NCBI GenBank assembly: GCA_029938175.1
Contig: JAPYON010000015.1
Location: 1 to 33,532, forward strand
Source of the DNA: Paracoccaceae bacterium
GTDB taxonomy: Bacteria; Pseudomonadota; Alphaproteobacteria; Rhodobacterales; Rhodobacteraceae
Direction of reading: 5' to 3'
DNA: 33,532 nucleotides
Under the pieces are notes generated by a model, which worked only from the letters and a program-made list of their open reading frames with translations, did not search any database and was not told the origin of the DNA. Shown in pieces: positions 1 to 8,915 of the stretch. The position numbers were made by a program, and so were the translations under genes. Each line of letters begins with the position of its first letter. Position 1 is the first letter of the stretch.

Positions 1-15
1 TCTTGCCGTGATATA

Positions 16-33
16 GTGTAAATGATTTTACAC
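16..33. promoter_or_regulatory. Perfect 7-bp inverted repeat, candidate operator upstream of the ABC importer
   Basis: GTGTAAA-tgat-TTTACAC is a perfect dyad with a 4-base spacer in AT-rich DNA, about 155 bp before the binding-protein start. Its size and symmetry suit a dimeric repressor or activator such as a GntR or LacI/TetR type. That assignment is inference, because no regulator gene is next to it in the window and the sequence further upstream is not available. Confidence 0.4.
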
Positions 34-126
34 ATACGGGTTTATATTATGACAAGAATTTACAAAAAAATACAGTAATAGCAATCATTTATTGATTTAT
101 TTACATATTGATCAAATTATGGCGTT

Positions 127-157
127 GGGTGAACGCACCCTCTGCCGATACAGGCAG
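127..157 (+). promoter_or_regulatory. Two consecutive stem-loops in the 5' leader of the binding-protein gene
   Basis: GGGTG-aacg-CACCC (127-140) is followed one base later by CTGCC-gataca-GGCAG (142-157). Both stems are perfect 5-bp pairs and end 20 bases before the ribosome binding site. Tandem 5' hairpins on an abundant transporter mRNA could protect it from decay; that role is inference. A weak candidate promoter (TTGATT at 92-97, AATTAT at 115-120, 17-bp spacer) lies just before them. Confidence 0.35.
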
Positions 158-188
158 CATAGAAATTTACACGAATGGGAGGAAATTC

Positions 189-1535
189 ATGTCTGGATTC
201 ACAACAAATCGTCGCGGTTTGCTTAAGTCGAGTGCTGTTATCGGCACAGGTTTGGCATTGCCGACGATCTTCACTGCTAGCTCTGCGGCTGCGTATACGA
301 ACGCTCCGACGGGTAATGGCGTAACACTTGGGTTCAACGTTCCACAATCTGGTCCTTATGCGGACGAGGGTGCGGACGAATTGCGTGCATACATGCTTGC
401 TGTTGATCACCTGAATGGTGACGGCGACGGCGGAATGATGAACACGTTCTCGTCCAATGCTCTTAAAGGTAACGGTATCCTTGGCAACAAGGTTAACTAT
501 GTAACCGGCGATACGCAGACCAAATCCGATGCGGCGCGTGCGTCTGCTAAATCCATGATCGAAAAAGACGGCGCAGTGATGATCACTGGTGGTTCTTCTT
601 CGGGCGTGGCGATTGCGGTGCAGGGTCTTTGTCAGGAGGCTGGCGTGATCTTCATGGCTGGTCTGACGCACTCGAACGACACAACCGGTAAGGACAAGAA
701 AGCCAACGGCTTCCGTCACTTTTTCAACGGTTACATGTCTGCGGCTGCTTTGGCACCTGTGTTGCTGGAAATGTATGGTCCTGACCGTACCGCTTACCAC
801 CTGACTGCTGACTACACATGGGGTTGGACGCAACAGGAATCCATTCAGGCAGCGACTGAAGCTGTTGGTTGGGAAACTGCTAACAACGTTCTTACACCGC
901 TTGCGACACAGGACTTCAGTTCCTACGTTGCTCCGGTTCTTAACTCTGGCGCGGACATTTTGGTTCTGAACCACTACGGTGGTAACATGATCAACTCGCT
1001 GACTTCAGCTGTTCAGTTCGGTCTACGTGACAAGCAGGTTAACGGCAAGAACTTCGAGATCGTCGTTCCGCTTTACTCCCGCCTGATGGCGAAGGGTGCT
1101 GGCGAAAACGTTAAAGGCATCTTTGGTTCGACGAACTGGCACTGGTCCTTGACGGACGCTGGCTCGCAAGCTTTCGTTAAGTCCTTTGGTGAGAAGTATG
1201 GCTTCCCACCATCACAGGCTGCACACACAGTTTACTGTCAGACGCTTCTTTATGCGGATGCATGTGAGCGTGCAGGCACCTTCAACCCATGCGGTGTTGC
1301 CGAAGCTCTTGAAGGCTTTGACTTCGACGGTCTGGGCAATGGTCCAACGCACTATCGTGCCGATGATCACCAGTGCTTCAAAGACGTGCTGGTTGTGAAG
1401 GGTAAAGAGAACCCGACTTCCGAATTTGACCTTCTGGAAGTTGTTCAGGTTACACCACGTGCTCAGGTTGAGTACGATCCGGAGCATCCAATGTTCGCTG
1501 GTGGTGCTTTGGGTAACTGTAACCCAGGCGCATAA
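189..1535 (+). CDS. ABC transporter substrate-binding protein, HAAT/Liv-type (Peripla_BP_6-like), Tat-exported
   Basis: This is the periplasmic solute-binding component of a branched-chain amino acid/amide-type ABC importer. I chose ATG 189 over the TTG at 108 because a clear GGAGG (178-182) precedes it and the protein then begins with a twin-arginine signal: TNRRGLLKSS near residues 6-15, a hydrophobic stretch, and an Ala-rich cleavage region ending SSAAA|YT. The mature part has the family pattern of an early SGPYA ligand loop and GDTQTKSDAARASAKSMI followed by GGSSSGVA. At 448 residues it is longer than classical LivJ (about 370) and closer to urea/amide or short-chain-acid binders. Two permease and two ATPase genes and acs follow in the same direction. 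The true ligand cannot be read from sequence. The importer family is confident; the substrate is open. Confidence 0.9.
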   Translation: MSGFTTNRRGLLKSSAVIGTGLALPTIFTASSAAAYTNAPTGNGVTLGFNVPQSGPYADEGADELRAYMLAVDHLNGDGDGGMMNTFSSNALKGNGILGNKVNYVTGDTQTKSDAARASAKSMIEKDGAVMITGGSSSGVAIAVQGLCQEAGVIFMAGLTHSNDTTGKDKKANGFRHFFNGYMSAAALAPVLLEMYGPDRTAYHLTADYTWGWTQQESIQAATEAVGWETANNVLTPLATQDFSSYVAPVLNSGADILVLNHYGGNMINSLTSAVQFGLRDKQVNGKNFEIVVPLYSRLMAKGAGENVKGIFGSTNWHWSLTDAGSQAFVKSFGEKYGFPPSQAAHTVYCQTLLYADACERAGTFNPCGVAEALEGFDFDGLGNGPTHYRADDHQCFKDVLVVKGKENPTSEFDLLEVVQVTPRAQVEYDPEHPMFAGGALGNCNPGA

Positions 1536-1558
1536 GTTTCCCCCTCGGGAATACACTG

Positions 1559-1589
1559 CCGGTCGCGCCTTTGTGTGCGGCCGGATTTT
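1559..1589 (+). terminator. Stem-loop with short U-run between binding protein and permease genes
   Basis: CCGGTCGCGC (1559-1568) pairs with GTGCGGCCGG (1575-1584), allowing two G-U pairs, and is followed by ATTTT. It is probably a partial terminator or an RNA 3'-end stabiliser. This would explain higher expression of the binding protein than of the membrane genes, an arrangement common in binding-protein operons. Confidence 0.45.
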
Positions 1590-1632
1590 CCGCTAAAGTG
1601 CGGAGCCACATAGAAATTACGGGACGTAAGCG

Positions 1633-2661
1633 ATGGACGCGATCTTTCTGCAAGTATTGAACGGGTTGGATAAGGGTAGCGCCTATGCGTTGATAGCCCT
1701 AGGTTTGACTCTTATTTTTGGCACGTTGGGTGTGGTGAACTTCGCTCATGGCGCACTGTTTATGCTTGGCGCATTTTGTGCAGTGGTGACGCGGAAAATT
1801 CTGACGCTATCCCAAATCACGCTAGACCCCGAAAGGACGAACTTTCTTGGCAAACCTTTGGAGATCAAAACCGCCTATGTCGAGTTGTGGTGGGGGGATG
1901 TCGGCACATGGATGATCGATTATTCCGTCCTGCTGTCGATAGGCTTTGCGATTCCGGTTATGGCCATTATCGGTATTGTGATGGAACGTGGGCTTATCAA
2001 GCACTTTTACCATCGTCCGCACGCGGATCAGATCCTGATGACGTTCGGCCTTGCGATAGTTTTGCAAGAAATTATTAAGGCATTCTTTGGTGCCAACCCG
2101 ATCCCGCAATCCGCACCTGATGCGATGGGCGGGGCGATGGATATTGGCATACTGTTCGGATTCGCCGAGTACGCGGTGATTTACCCATATTGGCGGCTGG
2201 TCTATTTTGTTTTCGCTGCCGTGGTTATCGGTGGAGTGTTCGCCTTCTTGCGGTTCACGACCTTCGGGATGGTTGTTCGTGCAGGCATGGTTGACCGCGA
2301 GACGGTTGGCCTGCTGGGCATCGACATCGACAGACGTTTCACAATCATGTTCGGCCTTGCCGCCGCGGTGACGGGGGTGGCGGGGGTAATGTATACACCT
2401 ATTCTGCCCCCGAACTACCATATGGGCATGGACTTTCTAGTGCTGTGCTTCGTGGTAGTGGTTGTCGGAGGCATGGGCAGCTTGCCCGGTGCTGTGCTGG
2501 CTGGGTTCATGCTGGGAATGCTAGAGAGCTTCTCGTCCATGAACGAAGTCAAGGCCGTCATTCCTGGTATTGACCAGATTATTATTTACCTCGTTGCCAT
2601 GGTTGTTCTGCTGGTCCGCCCCCGCGGTCTGATGGGCAAAGCTGGCATGATGGAGGATTAA
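1633..2661 (+). CDS. Branched-chain amino acid-type ABC transporter permease (LivH family)
   Basis: This is the first inner-membrane permease of the importer. The N-terminus ([40 protein letters not shown]) is characteristic of LivH/UrtB proteins, and hydrophobic segments recur across the 342 residues, about eight by eye. The [11 protein letters not shown] region resembles the cytoplasmic loop that couples to the ATPase. LivH proteins are usually near 300 residues; the extra length is a hydrophilic insert around residues 50-95. ATG 1633 starts 97 bp after the binding-protein stop, beyond a stem-loop, and its ribosome binding site is weak. The stop is 4 bp before the next permease, so the two are probably translationally coupled. 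Substrate unknown. Confidence 0.9.
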   Translation: MDAIFLQVLNGLDKGSAYALIALGLTLIFGTLGVVNFAHGALFMLGAFCAVVTRKILTLSQITLDPERTNFLGKPLEIKTAYVELWWGDVGTWMIDYSVLLSIGFAIPVMAIIGIVMERGLIKHFYHRPHADQILMTFGLAIVLQEIIKAFFGANPIPQSAPDAMGGAMDIGILFGFAEYAVIYPYWRLVYFVFAAVVIGGVFAFLRFTTFGMVVRAGMVDRETVGLLGIDIDRRFTIMFGLAAAVTGVAGVMYTPILPPNYHMGMDFLVLCFVVVVVGGMGSLPGAVLAGFMLGMLESFSSMNEVKAVIPGIDQIIIYLVAMVVLLVRPRGLMGKAGMMED

Positions 2662-2665
2662 GAGC

Positions 2666-3826
2666 ATGCTAAAATACAACGACAAACTCCTGATGCTTGT
2701 GTTCACAATCCTCGTATTGACCGGACCAATTATTCTTGCACCGTTCGGCGCAGGGTACCCTGACTTGCTACAACGCTTTGTCATCTTCGGCATTTTGGCT
2801 GTGGGTTATAACATTCTGTTCGGTCTGACAGGCTACCTTTCCTTTGGGCACGCAGCGTTTCTGGGTGTAGGATCATATTCGACCGTTTGGATGTTCAAAC
2901 TGCTGACGATGAATATCATTCCGGGGATTATCCTTGCGATTATTATGTCGGGCCTGTTTGCCTTACTGATCGGGTTTATCACGCTGCGGCGATCGGGTAT
3001 CTACTTCTCGATCCTGACACTTGCCTTCGCGCAGATGTCTTACAGTCTGGCGTATTCGGTGCTGACGCCGATCACGAATGGCGAGACGGGTTTGCAGATA
3101 CGTCTGGCGGATGCACGTATTTTAGACGCAAAAAATGACTCAGGGTCGTTGCCGTCGACCAACTTGTTTGGGTTGGAAATGAACGACACTTGGCGAACCA
3201 CGTTTATGGGTATGGATTTGCAGTTCAACGTCGGGTTCTACGTCAGCGCGTTTATTCTGATCGCGGTATTTTACCTGTCGATCCGCATCTTCCGATCGCC
3301 TTTCGGTTTGATGTTACGGGCGGTTAAAACCAATCAAAACCGCCTGATGTATACGGGGATCAACACAAAACCGTACACGCTGGCAGCATTCGTGATTTCC
3401 GGCATGTACGCGGGTTTGGCAGGGGCTTTGCTGGCCTCGATGGACCCGCTGGCAGGGGCCGAACGGATGCAGTGGACCGAGTCTGGCTCCATCGTTCTGA
3501 TGGTGATACTTGGCGGCGCCAGCACTTTGCTTGGGCCTGTTCTGGGCGCGGGCGTTATCAAATACTTCGAGGCGATATTCTCGCGTATCAATGACAACGT
3601 TTTGCACGAATGGTTCGATATTCTACCCGGCTTTCTTGAGACTTTCATGGTCTGGATCGTCCACCCGTTTGTGGGCAAAGGCTGGAGCCTGACTTTGGGA
3701 GCAGTTTTCATGATCATCGTAATTTTTCTGCCCGGTGGGCTGATGGAGGGCGCGAACCGCATCGGAAAACGGTTTGTAAAACTGAAACGTGGCTCGGCGG
3801 ATAACGCCAAGACTCCAGCTGAATAA
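2666..3826 (+). CDS. Branched-chain amino acid-type ABC transporter permease (LivM family)
   Basis: This is the second permease subunit, pairing with the LivH-like protein to form the membrane channel. The segment [25 protein letters not shown] (around residues 47-73) is the LivM signature. [20 protein letters not shown] follows, and the [36 protein letters not shown] region is the conserved C-terminal half. It has 386 residues with roughly nine hydrophobic segments and a charged C-terminal tail. A hydrophilic stretch of about 50 residues around 140-190 is probably a periplasmic loop. The start is 4 bp after the upstream stop and the downstream ATPase starts 12 bp after this stop, so it sits inside a single operon. 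Confidence 0.9.
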   Translation: MLKYNDKLLMLVFTILVLTGPIILAPFGAGYPDLLQRFVIFGILAVGYNILFGLTGYLSFGHAAFLGVGSYSTVWMFKLLTMNIIPGIILAIIMSGLFALLIGFITLRRSGIYFSILTLAFAQMSYSLAYSVLTPITNGETGLQIRLADARILDAKNDSGSLPSTNLFGLEMNDTWRTTFMGMDLQFNVGFYVSAFILIAVFYLSIRIFRSPFGLMLRAVKTNQNRLMYTGINTKPYTLAAFVISGMYAGLAGALLASMDPLAGAERMQWTESGSIVLMVILGGASTLLGPVLGAGVIKYFEAIFSRINDNVLHEWFDILPGFLETFMVWIVHPFVGKGWSLTLGAVFMIIVIFLPGGLMEGANRIGKRFVKLKRGSADNAKTPAE

Positions 3827-3838
3827 GGAGCAAGGATT

Positions 3839-4597
3839 ATGGGAATTCTTGAAGTCCAGAATGTCAACAAACACTTCGGCGGCTTGCATGCGCTGAACAA
3901 TGTGAACCTCGACGTTAAAAAAGGTTCGGTTCACGCGATTATCGGCCCGAACGGTGCAGGTAAATCTACGTTCCTGAACTGCCTGATCGGCAAGCTGGCT
4001 CCGGACACGGGATCAGTTATGTTTCAGGGCAAACCAGTGCTTGGCCAGAAGCCACACCAGATTAACCAGATGGGCATCAGCCGCGTGTTCCAAACACCCG
4101 AGATATTCACGGACCTAACCGTTTTCGAAAACGTCATGATCCCGTGTTTTGCACACCGTGACGGGTCGTTCGTGTTGAATGCTTGGAAAAAGGTTAAAGG
4201 TGAAACCGGCATTCGTGAACAAGCAGAGCAGATGTTGTTAGATGTGAACATGCAGGACAAATTGCACATGAATGCGGCCTCGCTTTCCCGTGGTGACAAG
4301 CGGCGATTGGAATTGGCAATGTGTTTGGCGCAAGATCCGAAACTGTTGCTGTTGGACGAACCGACTGCGGGCATGGCGCGCGCAGATACAAACGCGACGA
4401 TTGACTTGCTGAAACACATCAGTGAGACGCGCGGCATCACCAAGGTTATTATCGAGCACGACATGCATGTGGTGTTCAGCCTTGCCGACACGATCTCGGT
4501 TCTGGCGCAAGGTGCAATCATTGCCGAAGGTCTGCCGGAAGACATTAAAGGTCATCCGAAAGTCCGAGAAGCCTATCTTGGGGAGGCAGAGGTATGA
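3839..4597 (+). CDS. ABC transporter ATP-binding protein (LivG family)
   Basis: This is one of two cytoplasmic ATPases energising the importer. The Walker A motif GPNGAGKST is at residues 36-44. The ABC signature is the LivG-like variant SLSRGDKRRLELAM rather than LSGGQ, followed by the Walker B region LLLLDEPTAGMA and the switch histidine in IIEHDMHVVFSLAD. Length is 252 residues, normal for LivG. The strong ribosome binding site AAGGAG precedes ATG 3839. The stop overlaps the next gene by ATGA, which suggests translational coupling and equal production of the two ATPases. No motif is missing. Confidence 0.93.
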   Translation: MGILEVQNVNKHFGGLHALNNVNLDVKKGSVHAIIGPNGAGKSTFLNCLIGKLAPDTGSVMFQGKPVLGQKPHQINQMGISRVFQTPEIFTDLTVFENVMIPCFAHRDGSFVLNAWKKVKGETGIREQAEQMLLDVNMQDKLHMNAASLSRGDKRRLELAMCLAQDPKLLLLDEPTAGMARADTNATIDLLKHISETRGITKVIIEHDMHVVFSLADTISVLAQGAIIAEGLPEDIKGHPKVREAYLGEAEV

Positions 4598-5319
4598 ACG
4601 ACCAGATCAACAAACCAGCCTATTTCTCGCTGCACGACATCCATTCGTATTACGGCGAAAGCTATATCGTGCAAGGCGTGTCTTTCAACATTCACGAGGG
4701 CGAGATTTTGGCGCTGCTGGGGCGGAATGGCGCGGGAAAGACATCGACTTTGCGCTCCATCGCTCAGATCGGTGATCCACAAGTGACGCACGGTGAATGC
4801 TGGCTGGACCATCAGCCGTTACACGACATGAAGTCGTTCGAGGCGGCGCGTGCGGGCGTGATGCTCGTGCCCGAAGATAGACGGATCATACAAGGTTTGA
4901 CGGTTCAGGAGAACTTGGAATTGGCGCAAATCGCCCCGCCGCATGGCTGGTCGATTGAGCGAATTTATGAGCTTTTCCCCCGTCTGTGCGAACGTAAAAA
5001 CCAGGAAGGCACAACGCTTTCGGGTGGTGAGCAACAGATGTTGGCAATTGGTCGTGCACTGGCGCGGGACATTAAGCTGTTGTTGCTGGATGAACCTTAT
5101 GAGGGGCTTGCTCCCGTGATTGTACAAGAAATTGAGAAGACACTGCGCCAAATCAAAGAGCTTGGTATCACCACGATCATCGTCGAGCAAAATGCTGTTG
5201 CAGCACTGAAACTGGCGGACCGTGCGGTGATTCTGGACACCGGCCAAGTAGTTTTTGACGGAACAGCGCAAGAGGTGCTGGACAACGAGACGCTACGCGA
5301 AGAATATCTCGCAATCTAA
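4594..5319 (+). CDS. ABC transporter ATP-binding protein (LivF family)
   Basis: This is the second ATPase of the importer. It has Walker A GRNGAGKT at residues 43-50, a canonical [15 protein letters not shown] signature, Walker [16 protein letters not shown], and a switch histidine replaced by glutamine in IIVEQN, which is usual for LivF. Length is 241 residues, typical of the family. It starts inside the last codons of the LivG gene (ATGA overlap). Only 25 bp separate its stop from acs, with no terminator between them, so acs is likely on the same transcript. Confidence 0.93.
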   Translation: MNDQINKPAYFSLHDIHSYYGESYIVQGVSFNIHEGEILALLGRNGAGKTSTLRSIAQIGDPQVTHGECWLDHQPLHDMKSFEAARAGVMLVPEDRRIIQGLTVQENLELAQIAPPHGWSIERIYELFPRLCERKNQEGTTLSGGEQQMLAIGRALARDIKLLLLDEPYEGLAPVIVQEIEKTLRQIKELGITTIIVEQNAVAALKLADRAVILDTGQVVFDGTAQEVLDNETLREEYLAI

Positions 5320-5344
5320 CGAATTCCGACTTCTGGAGAAAATC

Positions 5345-7282
5345 ATGGAACAGCATATTTATCCGCCTTCGAAAGAAACTGTCGTCAAAGCATTGATCAA
5401 GGAAGATCAATATAATGCGATGTATGCTGAGTCTATTAGCGATCCGGAGGCTTTCTGGGGCGAGCAGGGGCATCGCCTCGACTGGATCAAACCTTATACC
5501 AAAGTGAAAAACACGACGTTCGAGTACCCGAATGTCTCGATCAAGTGGTTCGAAGACGGGGTGTTGAATGTCTCGGCCAATTGCATTGACCGGCATTTGA
5601 AGGACAGAGGCGATCAGGTCGCTATCATTTGGGAAGGCGACAATCCCGAGGATGACGCGCGGATCACCTATAAGGAATTGCACGAACACGTCAGTCGCTT
5701 GGCGAATGTGTACAAGAAACTAGGCGTCAAGAAGGGCGACCGGATCGTTCTATACATGCCAATGATCCCCGAGGCGGCTTATGCGATGCTGGCTTCGGCG
5801 CGCATTGGTGCAGTCCATTCGATCGTATTCGCAGGCTTCTCGCCCGAGGCATTGGGCAGCCGGATCAAGGACTCCGGCGCGAAGCTGGTTGTAACAGCGG
5901 ATGAAGCACCACGTGGCGGGCGGAATACTCCGTTAAAAACGAACGTTGACAGGGCGCTGGAGATTTCCGGCGACGTAACGACCTTGGTGGTTGAACGGAC
6001 AGGTGCGGATGTTGGCCTGAAGGCCGGCCGCGATCATTCGTACCGTGCAATGACGGCGGACGCCTCGGCTGATTGCCCGCCCGAGCCGATGAACGCCGAA
6101 GATCCGTTGTTTGTGCTGTATACGTCGGGTTCCACGGGGAAACCCAAAGGGGTTGTGCACTCAACAGGCGGGTATCTTCTGTATGCCTCTATGACCCACC
6201 AATATGTTTTTGACTACCACGAGGGCGATATTTATTGGTGCACGGCGGATGTGGGCTGGGTGACTGGGCACAGCTATATCGTTTATGGGCCGCTTGCGAA
6301 CGGCGCGACGACGTTGATGTTCGAGGGTATCCCGACCTATCCCGACGCCAGCCGTTTCTGGCAAGTTTGCGACAAGCACCAAGTAAACCAATTCTATACA
6401 GCCCCGACCGCGTTGCGTGCATTGATGGGCCACGGCAATTCCTACGTCGAGAAATGCGACCTGTCCTCGCTGCGAATTTTGGGATCAGTAGGCGAGCCAA
6501 TCAACCCCGAAGCATGGGAGTGGTACAACCGCGTCGTTGGCAAGGGCAAATGCCCCATTGTCGATACGTGGTGGCAAACCGAAACCGGAGGCATTCTGCT
6601 GACACCACTGCCCGGCGCGACGGCTTTGAAGCCCGGCGCTGCGATGAACCCGTTCTTCGGTGTTCAGCCCGTGGTTCTGGATCCTCAAACAGGGGTTGAG
6701 TTGGAAGGTAACGGCGTCGAGGGCGTGCTGTGCATGAAGGACAGTTGGCCGGGGCAAATGCGGACGGTGTTTGGCGACCACGACCGCTTTATCTCTACGT
6801 ATTTCGCGGATTACAAAGGGTACTATTTTGCGGGTGATGGTTGCCGTCGTGACGAGGATGGCCATTACTGGATTACCGGTCGTGTTGACGACGTGATTAA
6901 CGTATCTGGCCACCGCATGGGAACGGCCGAAGTGGAATCCGCGCTGGTCGCCCACCCCAAAGTTTCCGAGGCCGCTGTGGTCGGGTATCCGCACGCGATC
7001 AAAGGACAGGGCATTTATGCCTATGTTACGTTGATGGGGGGCGAGGAGCCGACTGATGGCTTGCGCAAAGAATTGGAGCTTTGGGTGCGTAAAGAAATCG
7101 GCCCGATTGCCAAGCCAGACCTGATCCAATGGGCACCGGGCCTGCCGAAAACCCGTTCGGGCAAAATTATGCGCCGTATTCTACGTAAGATAGCCGAAGA
7201 TGATTTCGGAGCGTTGGGTGATACGTCTACGCTGGCTGATCCATCCGTGGTCGAAGAATTGATCGAAAACCGGATGAAATGA
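5345..7282 (+). CDS. acs: Acetyl-CoA synthetase (AMP-forming)
   Basis: The enzyme converts acetate, ATP and CoA to acetyl-CoA, AMP and pyrophosphate in the cytoplasm. It has 645 residues, close to E. coli Acs (652). Visible ANL-superfamily motifs in order are [18 protein letters not shown] (phosphate-binding loop), [22 protein letters not shown] (the second Trp limits the pocket to short acids), [35 protein letters not shown] (hinge and CoA region) and [12 protein letters not shown]607 in the last is the catalytic lysine that acetylation silences in this family. ATG 5345 has GGAG upstream; the longer ORF from 5255 overlaps livF and is rejected. The unusual feature is its position directly behind a five-gene importer, which hints that the imported compound feeds acyl-CoA formation. 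Propionate could also be used. Confidence 0.96.
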   Translation: MEQHIYPPSKETVVKALIKEDQYNAMYAESISDPEAFWGEQGHRLDWIKPYTKVKNTTFEYPNVSIKWFEDGVLNVSANCIDRHLKDRGDQVAIIWEGDNPEDDARITYKELHEHVSRLANVYKKLGVKKGDRIVLYMPMIPEAAYAMLASARIGAVHSIVFAGFSPEALGSRIKDSGAKLVVTADEAPRGGRNTPLKTNVDRALEISGDVTTLVVERTGADVGLKAGRDHSYRAMTADASADCPPEPMNAEDPLFVLYTSGSTGKPKGVVHSTGGYLLYASMTHQYVFDYHEGDIYWCTADVGWVTGHSYIVYGPLANGATTLMFEGIPTYPDASRFWQVCDKHQVNQFYTAPTALRALMGHGNSYVEKCDLSSLRILGSVGEPINPEAWEWYNRVVGKGKCPIVDTWWQTETGGILLTPLPGATALKPGAAMNPFFGVQPVVLDPQTGVELEGNGVEGVLCMKDSWPGQMRTVFGDHDRFISTYFADYKGYYFAGDGCRRDEDGHYWITGRVDDVINVSGHRMGTAEVESALVAHPKVSEAAVVGYPHAIKGQGIYAYVTLMGGEEPTDGLRKELELWVRKEIGPIAKPDLIQWAPGLPKTRSGKIMRRILRKIAEDDFGALGDTSTLADPSVVEELIENRMK

Positions 7283-7308
7283 GCGTAAAATCCAATCGCC
7301 TGTGATTG

Positions 7309-7335
7309 AAGGCTCGCCGGGCTGGCGGGCCTTTG
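7309..7335 (+). terminator. Rho-independent-like terminator after acs
   Basis: AAGGCTCGCC and GGCGGGCCTT form a 10-bp stem with one G-U pair around a 5-base loop (gggct). The U-tract after the stem is short, so efficiency is uncertain. It marks the likely end of the importer-acs operon. Confidence 0.6.
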
Positions 7336-7418
7336 TACGTTTGTCATGAATTTGTGATAGTTGCCCAATAGAAAACACATCAAGTGTTATCGTAGGGGAC
7401 ATAAATACATCAGCGAAA

Positions 7419-7820
7419 CCTGACGGAATAGTTTCGTTTTACGTATGGGATTACCCAGAAGTTAGCGCTGGCTTTATCAGTGCGTTCTGGAAGGCAGCAG
7501 CCGAGTTGGATGATAAGGTCGAAGGCCTGAAGGAAGGTAAGCGGTTTCCGTATTGAACACCTCAAGGCCTGTCTGCCCTCTGTCAAAAAACCAGGCTAAG
7601 TTCGGTGACGGTTGAGGCGATAGATATTGATTGTGTGTTCGCAACGTTTGAAGATTTCTGGCGGCCCTTCACACTCGGCGCGGGCCCAGCACTTGGATAC
7701 TGCATGTCGTTGGAGCAACCTCAACGGGAAGCGTTGAGAGCATTGTTAGAGAAGAACATTGGGTTGCGTGGCGAAATTATCATGCCGGCACGCGCTTGGG
7801 CGGTTAAAGCAGCCGCTTAG
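7419..7820 (+). pseudogene. Class I SAM-dependent methyltransferase remnant (5'-truncated, in-frame stop)
   Basis: One reading frame carries two segments that look like consecutive parts of a Rhodobacterales methyltransferase. The first is PDGIVSFYVWDYPE...FWKAAAELDDKVEGL..GKRFPY (7419-7553). The second runs from TPQGLSALC through FATFEDFWRPFTLGAGPALGY to a normal-looking end, [10 protein letters not shown] (7818-7820 stop). They are in the same frame and separated by a single TGA at 7554-7556. The N-terminal SAM-binding half (the GxGxG motif) is missing upstream, where the acs terminator lies. The ORF-track entry at 7605 is therefore only the tail of a dead gene. Its stop overlaps the irr stop by 3 bp on the other strand. 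The family assignment is from memory of the YVWDY and FWxPFLGGxGPAP patterns. Confidence 0.7.
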
Positions 7821-8245
7821 GAACTTTTCCGCAGCCGTATAACCACATCAATCTTTGAAATCTCGGCACCTTCAGGCAAATCCGGCAGACTTTTGAACTT
7901 CACCGAACCAACGGGTGCATCCGTAAGCACACCCTCGTCTTCCCAATAGAAATGCGAGTGGTCTTCAACCCGAGTGTCGTAATACGAACGATGCCCGTCT
8001 ACGCTGACTTCGCGCATAAGGCCGGCCTCGCAGAACGCGCCGAGCGTGTTGTAGACCGTGGCCAAAGAAACTTTTGTATCGGAATCGTGCGTTAGGTCGA
8101 ACAAGGACTCTGCTGTTACGTGGCGGTCTTGTCCATCGCCTACCAGCAGATCGGCCAAAAACAGGCGTTGGCGTGTCGGGCGCAAATCTCCGCCGGACAG
8201 CCAAGTCGAGGCACGTTGATGCGGGTTTTGAATTTGCAGGTTCAT
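7817..8245 (-). CDS. irr: Iron response regulator Irr (Fur family)
   Basis: This is a Fur-superfamily transcriptional regulator, by family precedent a repressor or activator of iron and haem genes that responds to haem status in alphaproteobacteria. It has 142 residues. The winged helix lies around residues 20-80, with [14 protein letters not shown] and the recognition region [21 protein letters not shown]. The dimerisation domain contains [11 protein letters not shown] (H96, H98), the Irr-like replacement for Fur's metal-binding HHDH. No Cys-Pro haem regulatory motif is visible, unlike Bradyrhizobium Irr; the only cysteine is C72. AGGA precedes the ATG. It is divergent from fabA (139 bp between starts), a placement I recall from other Rhodobacterales. 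Plain Fur or PerR is less likely. Confidence 0.88.
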   Translation of the reverse strand: MNLQIQNPHQRASTWLSGGDLRPTRQRLFLADLLVGDGQDRHVTAESLFDLTHDSDTKVSLATVYNTLGAFCEAGLMREVSVDGHRSYYDTRVEDHSHFYWEDEGVLTDAPVGSVKFKSLPDLPEGAEISKIDVVIRLRKSS

Positions 8246-8384
8246 CGTTCTAATTCCTATGGTTCGTCACTATATACGACTAAATTACCCACAATGGCCA
8301 GACCCACGCCAGCGCTATTGCGCCTCGTTGTGGCACAGTGGTAAGAATGCAGAACTAAACCGAATTTCAGGAGCATCCCCTAAC

Positions 8385-8894
8385 ATGACCGAATTTCCCA
8401 CAAGCTTTGATCGTGAAGGCCTTCTAAAATGTGCTCGTGGTGAGTTATTCGGACCGGGTAACGCACAATTGCCGATGCCACCCATGTTGATGATGGACCG
8501 TATTACGGAGGTTTCGAGCGACGGCGGCGAGCATGGTAAGGGCCACATCGTGGCGGAGTTTGATATTAATCCTGACCTTTGGTTCTTCGATTGCCATTTC
8601 CCTGGCAATCCGATCATGCCTGGTTGCCTTGGCTTGGATGGTTTGTGGCAGTTGACGGGTTTCAATCTGGGTTGGCGTGGCTGGCAGGGGCGCGGATATG
8701 CGCTGGGTGTGGGTGAGGTCAAGCTTACCGGCATGGTGCGCCCTGAACGCAAAATGCTTACGTATCACGTTGATTTCACCAAAGCCATCCAGACACGTCG
8801 CTTGACCATGGGCGTTGCCGATGGGCGGGTCGAGGCTGACGGTGAAGTGATCTATCTGGTTAAAGGCATGAGAGTCGCGCTGTCTGCGGAATAA
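8385..8894 (+). CDS. fabA: 3-hydroxyacyl-ACP dehydratase/isomerase FabA
   Basis: FabA dehydrates 3-hydroxydecanoyl-ACP and isomerises trans-2- to cis-3-decenoyl-ACP, the branch point of anaerobic unsaturated fatty acid synthesis. It has 169 residues, like E. coli FabA (about 172). The hot-dog active site is clear: [24 protein letters not shown], with H71 and D85 as the catalytic pair. I chose ATG 8385 with AGGAG at 8369-8373; the longer ORF start at 8259 would run back into the irr promoter region. fabB follows after 21 bp and fabI overlaps fabB, so the three form one operon. The presence of FabB downstream supports FabA rather than FabZ. Confidence 0.96.
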   Translation: MTEFPTSFDREGLLKCARGELFGPGNAQLPMPPMLMMDRITEVSSDGGEHGKGHIVAEFDINPDLWFFDCHFPGNPIMPGCLGLDGLWQLTGFNLGWRGWQGRGYALGVGEVKLTGMVRPERKMLTYHVDFTKAIQTRRLTMGVADGRVEADGEVIYLVKGMRVALSAE

Positions 8895-8915
8895 TCTGAA
8901 TTAAAGGAATACAAT

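Noticed and set aside
117-974. 285-residue ORF on the minus strand
   Set aside because: It lies antisense to the clear Tat-exported binding protein, has no domain or signal and an Arg/His/Thr-rich shadow composition.
8246-8384. Possible Irr box or sigma54 site (TGGCAC) between irr and fabA
   Set aside because: I found no good dyad resembling an iron control element, and TGGCAC lacks the matching TTGC element at the right spacing.
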